The notes beneath the pieces were generated by a model. The model had not been told where the DNA came from and did not search any database. It saw nothing but the letters and a program-made list of their open reading frames with translations. A stretch of 32,005 bases of DNA from Saccoglossus kowalevskii (taxonomy: Eukaryota > Hemichordata > Enteropneusta > Harrimaniidae): NCBI RefSeq assembly GCF_000003605.2, contig NW_003144292.1, forward strand, positions 54,920-86,924. Reading direction: 5' to 3'. Each line of letters opens with the position of its first letter. Within the stretch, counting starts at the first letter, position 1. The position numbers and the translations under genes are program-made. This document shows positions 23,301 to 32,005 of the stretch, in pieces.

Positions 23301-23858
23301 GGAATTTCAAAACTATGCAGTACCAGTGGTCAGTAAAGGCACTTGTAATGTTAGCCCTTAAAGTTGAATTTCCATGGTGGTGCTTACAATTTTGATGAAT
23401 ATCCATGAATATCGCGTCTCATTCAATAAAACATCAAACCTACATGATTAAATATGCAATAATCTCAGAAGAATTGTTCGAGCATTTTTCGCAGCCAGAC
23501 TTTTTTTGTTCTAGGGGGTGGCGTATTCCTATAATTTTATGATGTATATAAGTTTGCTAATTAGGCGACATTTATAAAGAAACAAAACAGTTTATCTGTG
23601 TCAGTACGTATACTGACCGTGTCCCAAATCGTGAAGATCACGTAACGTACCTGACTCAGTTCGTCATATACTGGGGGTTATACTGAACTGTGTTCCGTAA
23701 CGTACAGGTCCCGGAACATGCCTGGCCAACTTGAAACCTTGAACCAGTAAGTATTGTAAGTGCTAACAACTAATTCCCCCAGGCTGGAACGGGATCAGCA
23801 GTTTGACTTCAACTTTGCATGATATGGCACGTTGTTGTTTTTATCGTCGTCGTCGCTA
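20330..23858. other. No gene recognised
   Basis: Contains AAAAATGGCGGCC at 20862-20873, GTCACGTGAC at 21950-21959, TGACGTCA at 21880-21887 and a strong donor-like CCA|GTAAGTATT near 23747. No supported exon. Confidence 0.5.
21715..21732. other. GC-rich hairpin CCCCTCCC/GGGAGGGG
   Basis: An 8-bp perfect stem with a 2-base loop, flanked by GACT and GTC, sits about 30 bp downstream of an AAAATGGCCGCCA motif and a MEF2-type TTATTTTTAG (21668-21677). Confidence 0.5.
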
Positions 23859-24205
23859 CTGTTACTATTGTTGGGGTATTGATTTGTGCATAACTATACA
23901 ATCCACAGATATACTATAGAAATCATAGTTTGCCATCCATGGCACTAAATTCTAGAATTTGCGGTTGTTGAACATTTGTATTTGAGCACCAATTTGAAAA
24001 AAAGGTCGTTGACCTCTGTTTTTTAACAAGTAGACTAGAATAATGCTTAGCGTAAAGAAAGAGCTAACATTTCTTTTTAGGTTTTCAGATTAATAAAGTA
24101 TGATTATCACAAAATTATAAGACAATATAATATATATAATATATGCTTGTATCAAAACAGTGCATTCTGTGTTGTACGTCGGAATATTACAGTTATTCAT
24201 TATAT
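23859..24205 (-). repeat. Dispersed repeat R1, copy 2 (inverted)
   Basis: This is the inverted partner of 6745-7060. It carries an extra AT-rich (ata/tat) stretch near 24126-24150 and a diverged segment near 24030-24090 relative to copy 1. The two copies could pair across 17 kb. Confidence 0.85.
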
Positions 24206-27200
24206 GTGATACTGAGACAATGATTCGACGAGTTGAGGTCATTATTATTTATAATCACCTACTGGGTACTGAAAACTGTATTTTGAGCAGGTGTCTCCAC
24301 ATAACTGGTAGGTGAGATTCGATTACATCTGACCATGAGCACTACGTCATGATGCTTCTATCAGTTGTATCATGGTTCATTCACCTTGGGGAAAGGTTGT
24401 CGCATGAAGACCCAGAATACGTTGGACTTATAACGAACACGGTGCGGCGAGATCACTGTGACGATTAAATCGCCAGTTGGAAAAACTGTATTTAGCCTGT
24501 ATATATGGATAAATCTCCACGAGGTCCAGTCCCGCTATCGTGTTCCGTCCATCTGACCTTTGACTCGTATCAGCTAAATGCAGTGTCGTCGAGTTACGTG
24601 AAAATACGCTGCACAACCATATATATTTGTTTGCATAATTATTACGATCTTAGTCACGTGTCTTGTTCAAAAGGTTTGTACAATCTGAAGTGTCTGTTTC
24701 CGCCTCCCTGGATTTTATCATTCGGCGTTGCCATGTGTCATTTCAGTCTTGTCCCTGGCGCATGCGCAGATTAATTGAAAACCACCTTCCGTTGATTCCG
24801 GGACACGCTATTTTTTAAAAGAAAACAATCAGAAATTACCCACACACAATGACGCGTATTTTTTTGTTTTTGCCACGGATAAAATATGGAATAAGATTGT
24901 TAATTTATGTTATGACTATGGTTTACAGGCTTTGGGCATCGCAGGCGTCTCCTATTTTAAGATTTCTGTGAATAAGTTTATGGCCGGGTTATCAGTCAAT
25001 GTCATGAACCCGTTGTGTTATATCCAAACGGTATACAACCTACGCTCTTCCGGAACATCCGGGTTTTGTCCAGTGAGTTTCGAGTGTCGCCTGGCAACTA
25101 GTAAGGTCTGATTCGGAATCTCCGATAACAGAACAACCCCTGTAAAATGACAGATATATGGGAGCTTAAATCAAACCAATAAAGACATCGTATTAGAGGT
25201 CAGTGAATGAACTGTATTTATTTATTTCCGCCAAAGAATGATGACAGAATGCGTTTTAACAACAGACGTTTAAAACAATGTTTGACCGACGAGCAGATAT
25301 ACAAGTGTCGGTTTTGACTAAATATTTATGTTCTGTGGAACTCTTAAACCCTAATGGTGACGAAAGGTTGAACGAGTGTTGATGCTTCTCAGTCACCTTT
25401 CACAGGAGAGTTGGGTTTACTTTGCCGTATATCACAGAGAGAGAGAGAGGAAAACGTTTTTTCATCACCATAACAAGTAGGTCTACATATTCAAATTGTA
25501 AGGTTAAACAATCGAAGCATTTTCTTCGATACAATGTGCTCGTCATCCCTTTCATCTGACTCGAACTAACTTATTGAAAATCACACTCAGCTTTGTCTCC
25601 ATGATAGACCCATGCTCAACTGACAATGGCTGAAGTAGAGAAATCTTGTATTCTGAAAAAGGAGTGACCGTCTGACTGAATCTCGTACACAGTGACATAT
25701 CTCATGTTCAACCCATGACTTGCTAGACACTGTGAATATTGACACTCCGTTAGATTTTTGAGAAAGTGGAGGATAAAATGATATTTCCAACATTCACAGA
25801 TTTTTGACTTTTGAATACTACTTTGTCACATGACTTGTTTTCATAAATTATAATGAGGGCAATTGAATGTTGAAACAAATACTTGACTTTTTGGTAAGAT
25901 TGTATTACTACAACCACTGCACATCTTGGCTCATGTTAGAATGTTGTCTTATTTCTATCCATCTTCTATAAGATGTATGTGAAGAGACGCATGTGGTCAT
26001 CCGGTTGTCGGATCAATGAGCTGTCAGACCAATAAGATTACCACCGTCCACGTTATCTATCACGATTCCAGTGGCGTTCTTGTTTCTATGCGATGGCGGA
26101 TGGGCCAGAAAGCAGCCAAACATTATATATACACAAACGTTAATATTATTGTTAGAAACACGTGTATGAGAAATGTCACAGGTCCTAAGCAATTTCTGAA
26201 AGCTATGTCAAGCATAACTATATAAACAGTAGTTATATTTTGGTTTCCCGAGATTATAGCCCAACTATAGCTGCGAACGAGGACAATAAAAATGGCGGAC
26301 GCGATGTCGTACCCGGACAATCATATCACGTTTCAGTGAAACCCACAATTGACCTATCGGGATCTCAATATCATTGATTATTTTTGTGTACGTAATGTGG
26401 CGATAGTCTACGGGGTCAGGCCAACCACAAGTGACTACAAGTGACATTTGCCAACCAGTCAGTCCTTGACGTCCCGGTGACGTCCCCACGTTATATGAAT
26501 TCATCATCGCACTGTATATACATACATTCAAGTAGAGTAGCAAATAATTTACAATTTATTATTTTGTAAAGTTCGAGGACCGAGTTTTCAAATGACATAG
26601 TTAAGAAAACACCTGTCTCTGTTTCACCTTAATACTGTCACAACCCGTTTTGACATTGTTGGACGCCACAAAAATTTGCTAAAACTAAAATACACGAAGA
26701 AAACACTTACTTCAACCTCTGGGTAGTTAAATACGTTCGAATGTACGTACACGTGTGAGTAATTACTGCTGCCTTTTGAAATGCTATATCATAAGCGGTG
26801 CCATTATCACGTGACATGTCTGTCCATGAAGTAGTTATGAAACTCGCCATTTTGTCCTCCAAATATCTATCTAACTATTATTTAAAGGGTCATGGCTAAT
26901 ACGGTCAGCTATTACAAGGATTCCATTGAATTCTGTCGTAGATATTTTGTATTTCTTTCAACTTTTCCCCTCGGCGATAAATTACAAGTATCTCTCTATC
27001 ATACCTTGACTTGGCAAATAAATCATTATTTTTGAAATGTCGCAAAGTCTTTCTGTAAAAGTAGACAGACGCTTACATACTCGGCATCTGAATGAACATA
27101 TGTTGGGGAATGTCTTGTCTAACGGTTTCACAACTTATCCATTAAAGGCACGCAACAGCATTTTTCCAAGTGGTGTCATTTAAAATGTGTTATTAAACAT

Positions 27201-27879
27201 AACACCAGAACAATCAAGCATTTTTGAGTGAAAATCAATCGGGTGTGAAATTGTGGTCTAGTCAAAATGGAGTACTCAGCTGAAACAACTATTCCAATAT
27301 TGTCAGTGTCTGTTTGGTTGAATCAACTTGCATACTATTATCATATTTAATTGCGTACACGTCGAATTCATTGGACATATATGCAAAATAAACCTATCTC
27401 TCAAGTTTTACGATATAATTAGACTGGATCAAGTTTTACAATAAGATTTGAATTGTGGTGATATGATTCACTATTTTTTAAAAAGAATTTATTTATTTAT
27501 AGAAAAATAAACAAAAAAATAATCATCTACGGAGAGACTAACTGCAATGTGAAACATACCAGTCTTATAAATGACTCCCTATATGCAAGGTACACGTACG
27601 GCATTCACCCCATCAATAATGTTGGATCTGTAGTCAAAGGAATATTATTTTCAGAAATATGCCAAAAGACGAACGACTAAACAAAGATGTCTCCCTGAAC
27701 GACTTTGTGTATATTCATATTCGTCATTATGACGTCACAGAGGTCATGTATTCCAATTCAATTGGGTTTGCGAGTAAAAACGTGATGTGAAACCTCTGAT
27801 TTGAATGTTCAATGAACACCATGACGTCATTGTGTTAGTCTCGTACGTCATTCATGAATATGTTACGAGTAGCATGTAT
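24206..27879. other. No gene recognised
   Basis: Contains AAAAATGGCGGACGC at 26288, TCACGTGAC at 26807, TGACGTCA at 27730 and 27822, and a CArG-type CCATTAAAGG at 27139-27148. Open frames are short and unrecognisable. Confidence 0.5.
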
Positions 27880-28300
27880 GCCCGGGGTCACTTAATGCAA
27901 ATCACATTATGGGGACGTGCCGCCCTTTGGGGTCGTAATTTTTAGCTGTTTGGTCTAGAATGGGTTATAGATTTGCTTGCCTTTAAGGTCCAATATCAGG
28001 TTTGCCTGTCTAGGATAGGGATGGTATATGTTTTTTTTTAATTTCCATGTATTTACTCAAGTTTTAGTACTTTTATTGATGCGTCCGATGATGAGTAGAT
28101 TCAACCTATAACCCTAACCCTGCAGTAGATGGAGGGTCTATGCTATAACCGAATAAATTTAGTGACAAAAAAAGTCTCTGATGGGATATAACAAATCACT
28201 ATTTGGTCTATAATGGGGCATGGTTTTTGATGTGAAAATGGTCTACAGTGGGGTCTGGTGTTTTACTTCCCGGTCGCACACCTCTACCAAACTGAAGAGC
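27880..28300. repeat. Degenerate GGTCTA-ATGGGG repeat region
   Basis: Related units occur at about 27951 (tggtctagaatgggttatag), 28006 (gtctaggatagggatggtat), 28203 (tggtctataatggggcatgg) and 28239 (ggtctacagtggggtctggt). They end near acctctaccaaactgaagag. The motif is diverged and irregularly spaced. A short telomere-like taaccctaaccct occurs at about 28109. Confidence 0.5.
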
Positions 28301-29189
28301 CAGTGCCCGGACATGTATGTTTTGTTGACTTGGATATGTAAGATGGTTCATTTATTTCACTTACATTTCTGGATTAGCGATTAGAAGACCCTTTTCCGAG
28401 GAGTCATTTACGAGTCATCGGAGCATTGCACTTCATATGTCCATAGGAATGCCTTCCAGCAGAGTTTTCCAATATTACGTGAAGGGTTTCTTATCAAGGT
28501 GCATTCTGGGTTTATTGTCTTATAACAGCATTTGATGAAGAACGTGTCTGCAATATGATCAGTAAACATCATACCCATGTGGTCCAAATAGGAGACGTTG
28601 GAAGCAGACTCGTTTAAACTCTCTGCTCTTTAACATCGCACGTATTCCATCGAGTTTGAATTATCAATGCAGCGTTGAACTTGACTGTACAGCCCGTAGT
28701 CACGTGTTGGCAATCAATCAATTGAACTTGGGTTCTGAAGGAGTGCATATAAACATTTATACTATCTAATGTATGCCCTGAATTTAACCTTTTGAAATCG
28801 CATCTGTGTGAGATTTGTTTTCACTTTAATTTCTAACTAATTTACAAAAATACCCTAAACTGTTTGAGCCAAATAATATAACATTTAGCTTGTAAGGTTG
28901 AAATTTCGAACTTATTGTAGAAATGTCTTGGCCTCTAATAACTACGAATGAGTTGGACATTGCGATTTCAAGCTTTTGGAATAACTATAGTTGATAGAAG
29001 AGACGAATGCAATTTCTTTCCGCATATGCTGTAACAGCACCACTAGGTTTCTCAACTATCATATTTCTAAATATTTGCCACGTCTCTGCTTAATATTTAC
29101 TTATTAGCGTGTGGTGGTAGTCATTGTACTGTGCTTTTTACTTTGCTCGTATCATTAGTGGGAAAGAAAGGTATATAAGGGGAAAATGT

Positions 29190-29290
29190 CTGTCTTCGTA
29201 GTTGTCGTTTTTGCGTTGTTGTTGTGATTGTTGTTATCTTCGTAAACTGTGTGTTTTGTGGTTACAAAAGCTTAATCAATCAATCAATAT
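29190..29290 (+). mobile_element. Possible retroposon 3' end with (AATC)n tail
   Basis: A T/G-rich stretch rich in gttgtt is followed by aagcttaatcaatcaatcaa, a short tetranucleotide tail typical of truncated non-LTR elements. No frame is present upstream. Confidence 0.35.
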
Positions 29291-30229
29291 TTTTGATATC
29301 TCAAAAGACAAAGTTCCTGCACGTATATTTTCCAAGATACTAGTGATACAACACTAAATTGGAAAATATTTTAAAATATAATAAAAAAGAAAATGATAGT
29401 AATATTATAATACAAAATACATGCTGTATAATACACGTTCAAGTGCACGTGTCATGTATAAATCACAAACTACTAGTATTATGCATAATATATTCGACCA
29501 AATTCAAGATGGCAGAATGTCTCTTGGTTATGCATGGATGGATTTTGTTGACACTTACATACATTAATCATCGTGGGGCTTTGGTGTACCGTTTGTCTTA
29601 CTACCAGTATTTACGATTGCCGACTAGTGGCAATTTTGTTTAACGAATGCTTTTCGACATATTTCGCCCGATGATAAGTACACCAATATGCTTTATGGCA
29701 TATAGTTCCTGTGTCACCTGACGTGATTGCATTGGTTTGCATTCATAAGTAAAACATCATATCAGATGTATGGACATGATGCATTCGTTCTAAGCTCTTT
29801 CTCAGAATTGCCGATTCGTTGCCGTTGAAGTCAGAAGTTGCTCACTGTTTTCAGCTATCATGACGACACAGTACGACTTTATATTCTACAGGAAATGTCC
29901 TAAACACCATGAATGTCAGGACACATATATTAAATCAAGAATATGAAAAAACACGTGACGCCACTAGACGGCCATTTCCTTGAACCATGTCGTTTTAACA
30001 AATCGTGAAACAACGACATCCATTTATGTAACGCTTTATAATGTTTCCGAACTCTTTAATTTTAATGTATTACACGTATCTATGCATGTTTCCGTTTGCA
30101 ACGTGTGGTTAATCCTAGTCGTAAAAACAATTCATGTTAGCACAGTCACTCTCCTAGTAGATGTTAGGTACATTTTTCCATGCACTAACTTGAAAACAAA
30201 CATTTGACGGGCTTAAGGCTGCTACTTAA

Positions 30230-30500
30230 TTGAATTACTATTCATGGCATTTGATTTGTCCTTGTTATTTTATTTTATTTTGCAATTTAAAACATAAATA
30301 AAAAATAATCACTAAAAATAGTACAATTAAAAAATGGAGAAAATTTTGAAATGAAATAGAAAGAAGGGAATAATTTCATTTTTGATCTGATTTTTTTGCT
30401 TTGAAATATTTGTCTTATTTTTATTTAAATAATTTCTGCTTTTTAATTAATTTTAATATGGGTATCTTTGTTTCACGTTTTTATTGTTAATTTTATATTG
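30230..30500. other. Very AT-rich segment with a MEF2 consensus
   Basis: The segment is strongly A/T-biased with runs of tttta and aaata. It contains CTAAAAATAG at 30312-30321, a perfect MEF2 site, about 1.1 kb upstream of the muscle-protein exon. In such AT-rich DNA this could be chance. Confidence 0.35.
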
Positions 30501-31384
30501 TAAGACAAACTAATCAAGACAAGAGAAAACTCTCCTGTCCTACACGCATGTACAAATTTGTGTGGCCACCCGGCGAGAATTCAATGCAAGCTGGTTTTTG
30601 TACCAGTTCTCGTCTATATATACAAGAACATAACAAAAATGAAAGCTGACAAGACTGGCATTAACTTATCAAAATATGTTTATTTATAATAGCAAAATAT
30701 TATTCACATGCGGGACCCTTGTCACATTAACACCTCCCAAATAAGGATAGTCAAGGAGACAGTTCTATTTATTTATTTCTGTCATCTGTGGTGAATGAGC
30801 ATTGAACAAACAAAAGCAACTATTACAAGTTCCAATCCATTTATATTTCCTGTGCTGATGGCGATGAACCAACAAAATAAACATACACATATTAATAGTT
30901 GTCATTTAATGCCACTCAGCGAATTTAGTCCAGGCATAGAATCGTGAAAATATTCACATACCCAATCATGCATCCCGTGGGAAGTTCGCCGCCACAGTGG
31001 GCGGTACACACATCTCTGCATTTCCAGGTTTTTGCCAGGGACCTGCTGAAAATACCACATTTGTGACATGACATAACAGCTGCTGGTCGCTTAAGATCCA
31101 ATATAAATATCTGTTAGTGTATTTATGGCAACTTTGTATACTATCAAAATAACTGTCTCGAAATAACTTACATCGCCCTCTACGTCAATCCGCAGTGCGT
31201 TCACATAAATGATGCGTATGTGAATGGGGTTATCACAAAGACAAAAGGGATGCTTTTCGTTCTATTGAAAAGTTAAGATAATTCGGTGTTGCTTATTCTC
31301 CTGTTTTTCTTCGGGTTATTCAAAACTTCAATAACGGAATCCATGTTCCATATTTTTAACTGAATTTCCTTTTCTTGATTCCAG

Positions 31385-31400
31385 GTACTAAACTTTCATC
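31385..31400 (+). other. 5' UTR segment of the twitchin-like exon
   Basis: Sixteen transcribed bases lie between the acceptor (polypyrimidine tract ttccttttcttgattccag, branch-like TTAAC about 25 nt upstream) and the ATG, whose context is atcATGG with A at -3 and G at +4. The presence of an acceptor this close implies at least one upstream non-coding exon. Confidence 0.75.
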
Positions 31401-31707
31401 ATGGTGAAACCAGGCGAAATTGGGCCAACCTTTGTGCAGAAGCCGTACATCAATCAATCTTCGGATGGACGAGTCCTGACATTCGCGTGTAAAATTGCCG
31501 GGAATCCAAAACCGTCAATCACGTGGTATCGTGGCAACGACGAAATCCGGGATGGCGGTCGCTATTTCATGGATGTTTTGCCCGAAGGGAACGCTTACGT
31601 GGTCTCCTTGGAGATTGATTCTGTGACACCGAGTGATGGCGGCAATTATAAGATTGTTGCCAAGAATCAGTTTGGACAGACCAGTGGCAACATTGCGTTG
31701 AATTTTG
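31401..31707 (+). CDS. Twitchin-like (UNC-22/projectin family) giant muscle protein, first coding exon: N-terminal Ig I-set domain
   Basis: The exon encodes 102 residues plus one base of a split Gly/Ala-type codon. Residues 9-101 form one complete I-set immunoglobulin domain: FVQKP at 11-15, Cys30 of strand B, Trp42, and DGGNY (79-83, the DxGxY corner). The strand F cysteine is replaced by Ile85 (YKIVAKNQFG), as is common in intracellular muscle Ig domains that lack the disulfide. The order MV-PxFxQKP, one Ig domain and a LNF end resembles the very N-terminus of nematode twitchin. Twitchin family members are thick-filament-associated giants with many Ig/FnIII repeats and a C-terminal kinase, regulating relaxation and catch. 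The acceptor ...ttgattccag (AG 31383-31384) opens the exon at 31385, and GTAAGT at 31708 closes it in phase 1. Alternatives are another titin/obscurin-class protein. No signal peptide is seen. Confidence 0.85.
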
Positions 31708-32005
31708 GTAAGTACTTCTGTGTGTTTGTAATATTAGCCAGATATTCACTCTGACGACAGAAAATATTTCGTGTCGTACTTTAATGTTTGGCTTACCCGT
31801 AATGAAATGGAGTGAATTTGGGTAACTCATTATAGTGGCAAAATGTCTGTCGTCCAGCATCGTCGTCCTAAACTTTTCTTGTGGTCGCAATATGTCTTGA
31901 ATCCCTTTAAATTGTGTCTTTAAAATATCACTTTGAGTAACTTAACTTCTAATTACGTGATTACTATCAAACTTATATATGGTTAATCTGTATGCATAGA
32001 TGACC
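31708..32005 (+). other. Start of intron after the twitchin-like exon
   Basis: This begins GTAAGT. No further Ig-type exon is seen before the window ends. The open frame continuing to 31754 and the minus-strand frame opposite are shadows. Confidence 0.8.

Larger units (their letters stand above)
28301..31384 (+). other. Probable last upstream intron of the twitchin-like gene; no gene recognised
   Basis: The right border is the splice acceptor at 31384. It includes the (AATC)n-tailed segment and the AT-rich block. The left border is unknown because the upstream exon was not identified. Confidence 0.4.

Noticed and set aside
27139-27148. Second CArG-type box CCATTAAAGG
   Set aside because: About two CArG matches are expected by chance in this composition and no exon signal is nearby.
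28105-28125. Telomere-like taaccctaaccct
   Set aside because: Only about two units, within a degenerate repeat; not evidence of a telomere.
29359-30207. Plus-strand frames of 94 and 75 residues
   Set aside because: They have no recognisable motif, are rich in chance hydrophobic codons of AT-rich DNA and show no exon borders.
31567-31890. 107-residue minus-strand frame opposite the Ig exon
   Set aside because: It is a shadow of the real plus-strand exon, extended into the intron.

Overview
This is a eukaryotic (animal) genomic window: AT-rich, intron-rich, with long gene-poor stretches, many microsatellites, MITE-like inverted repeats and LINE-like 3' tails, and one assembly gap (14632-14764). 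A twitchin-type Ig exon that resembles the nematode twitchin N-terminus points to a protostome. The repeat style (TTA-tailed LINE ends, CTGTAAAA/TA elements) would suit a mollusc or another lophotrochozoan, but this is inference and not a species call.

Layout. (1) 1-3.7 kb holds the 5' part of a minus-strand gene recognisable as the DEAD-box RNA helicase DDX54/Dbp10. Three coding exons (3452-3336, 2897-2765, 2310-2240) join in phase into 107 residues: a basic N-terminus, the KKKKSGGFQ block and the Q motif ending in PTPIQRK. The ATP-binding exon (motif I) was not found and probably lies beyond position 1. (2) 3.7-31.38 kb has no coding exon I can recognise. It holds repeats: a (TTA)n LINE tail, a 28-bp and a 26-bp tandem array, a (TATTC)15 microsatellite, a CTGTAAAA MITE, a family of TTAA-flanked GC-rich inverted-repeat elements (four copies), a repeat of about 310-350 bp present twice in opposite orientation 17 kb apart, and a degenerate GGTCTA-type repeat. 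It also carries a notable density of exact GTCACGTGAC and TGACGTCA palindromes. (3) At the right end, 31385-31707 (+) is the first coding exon of a giant Ig-domain muscle protein, best matched to twitchin (UNC-22). Its rest lies beyond the window.

The two genes are divergent (helicase leftward, twitchin-like rightward). The twitchin start codon lies only 16 nt inside its exon, so an upstream non-coding exon and promoter probably lie in the large central region. Candidates are noted, none firmly. I saw no prokaryotic features, CRISPR, rRNA or tRNA genes. The best candidate for something undescribed is the TTAA-flanked element family together with the clustered CACGTGAC palindromes. I do not see a complete novel coding system here.
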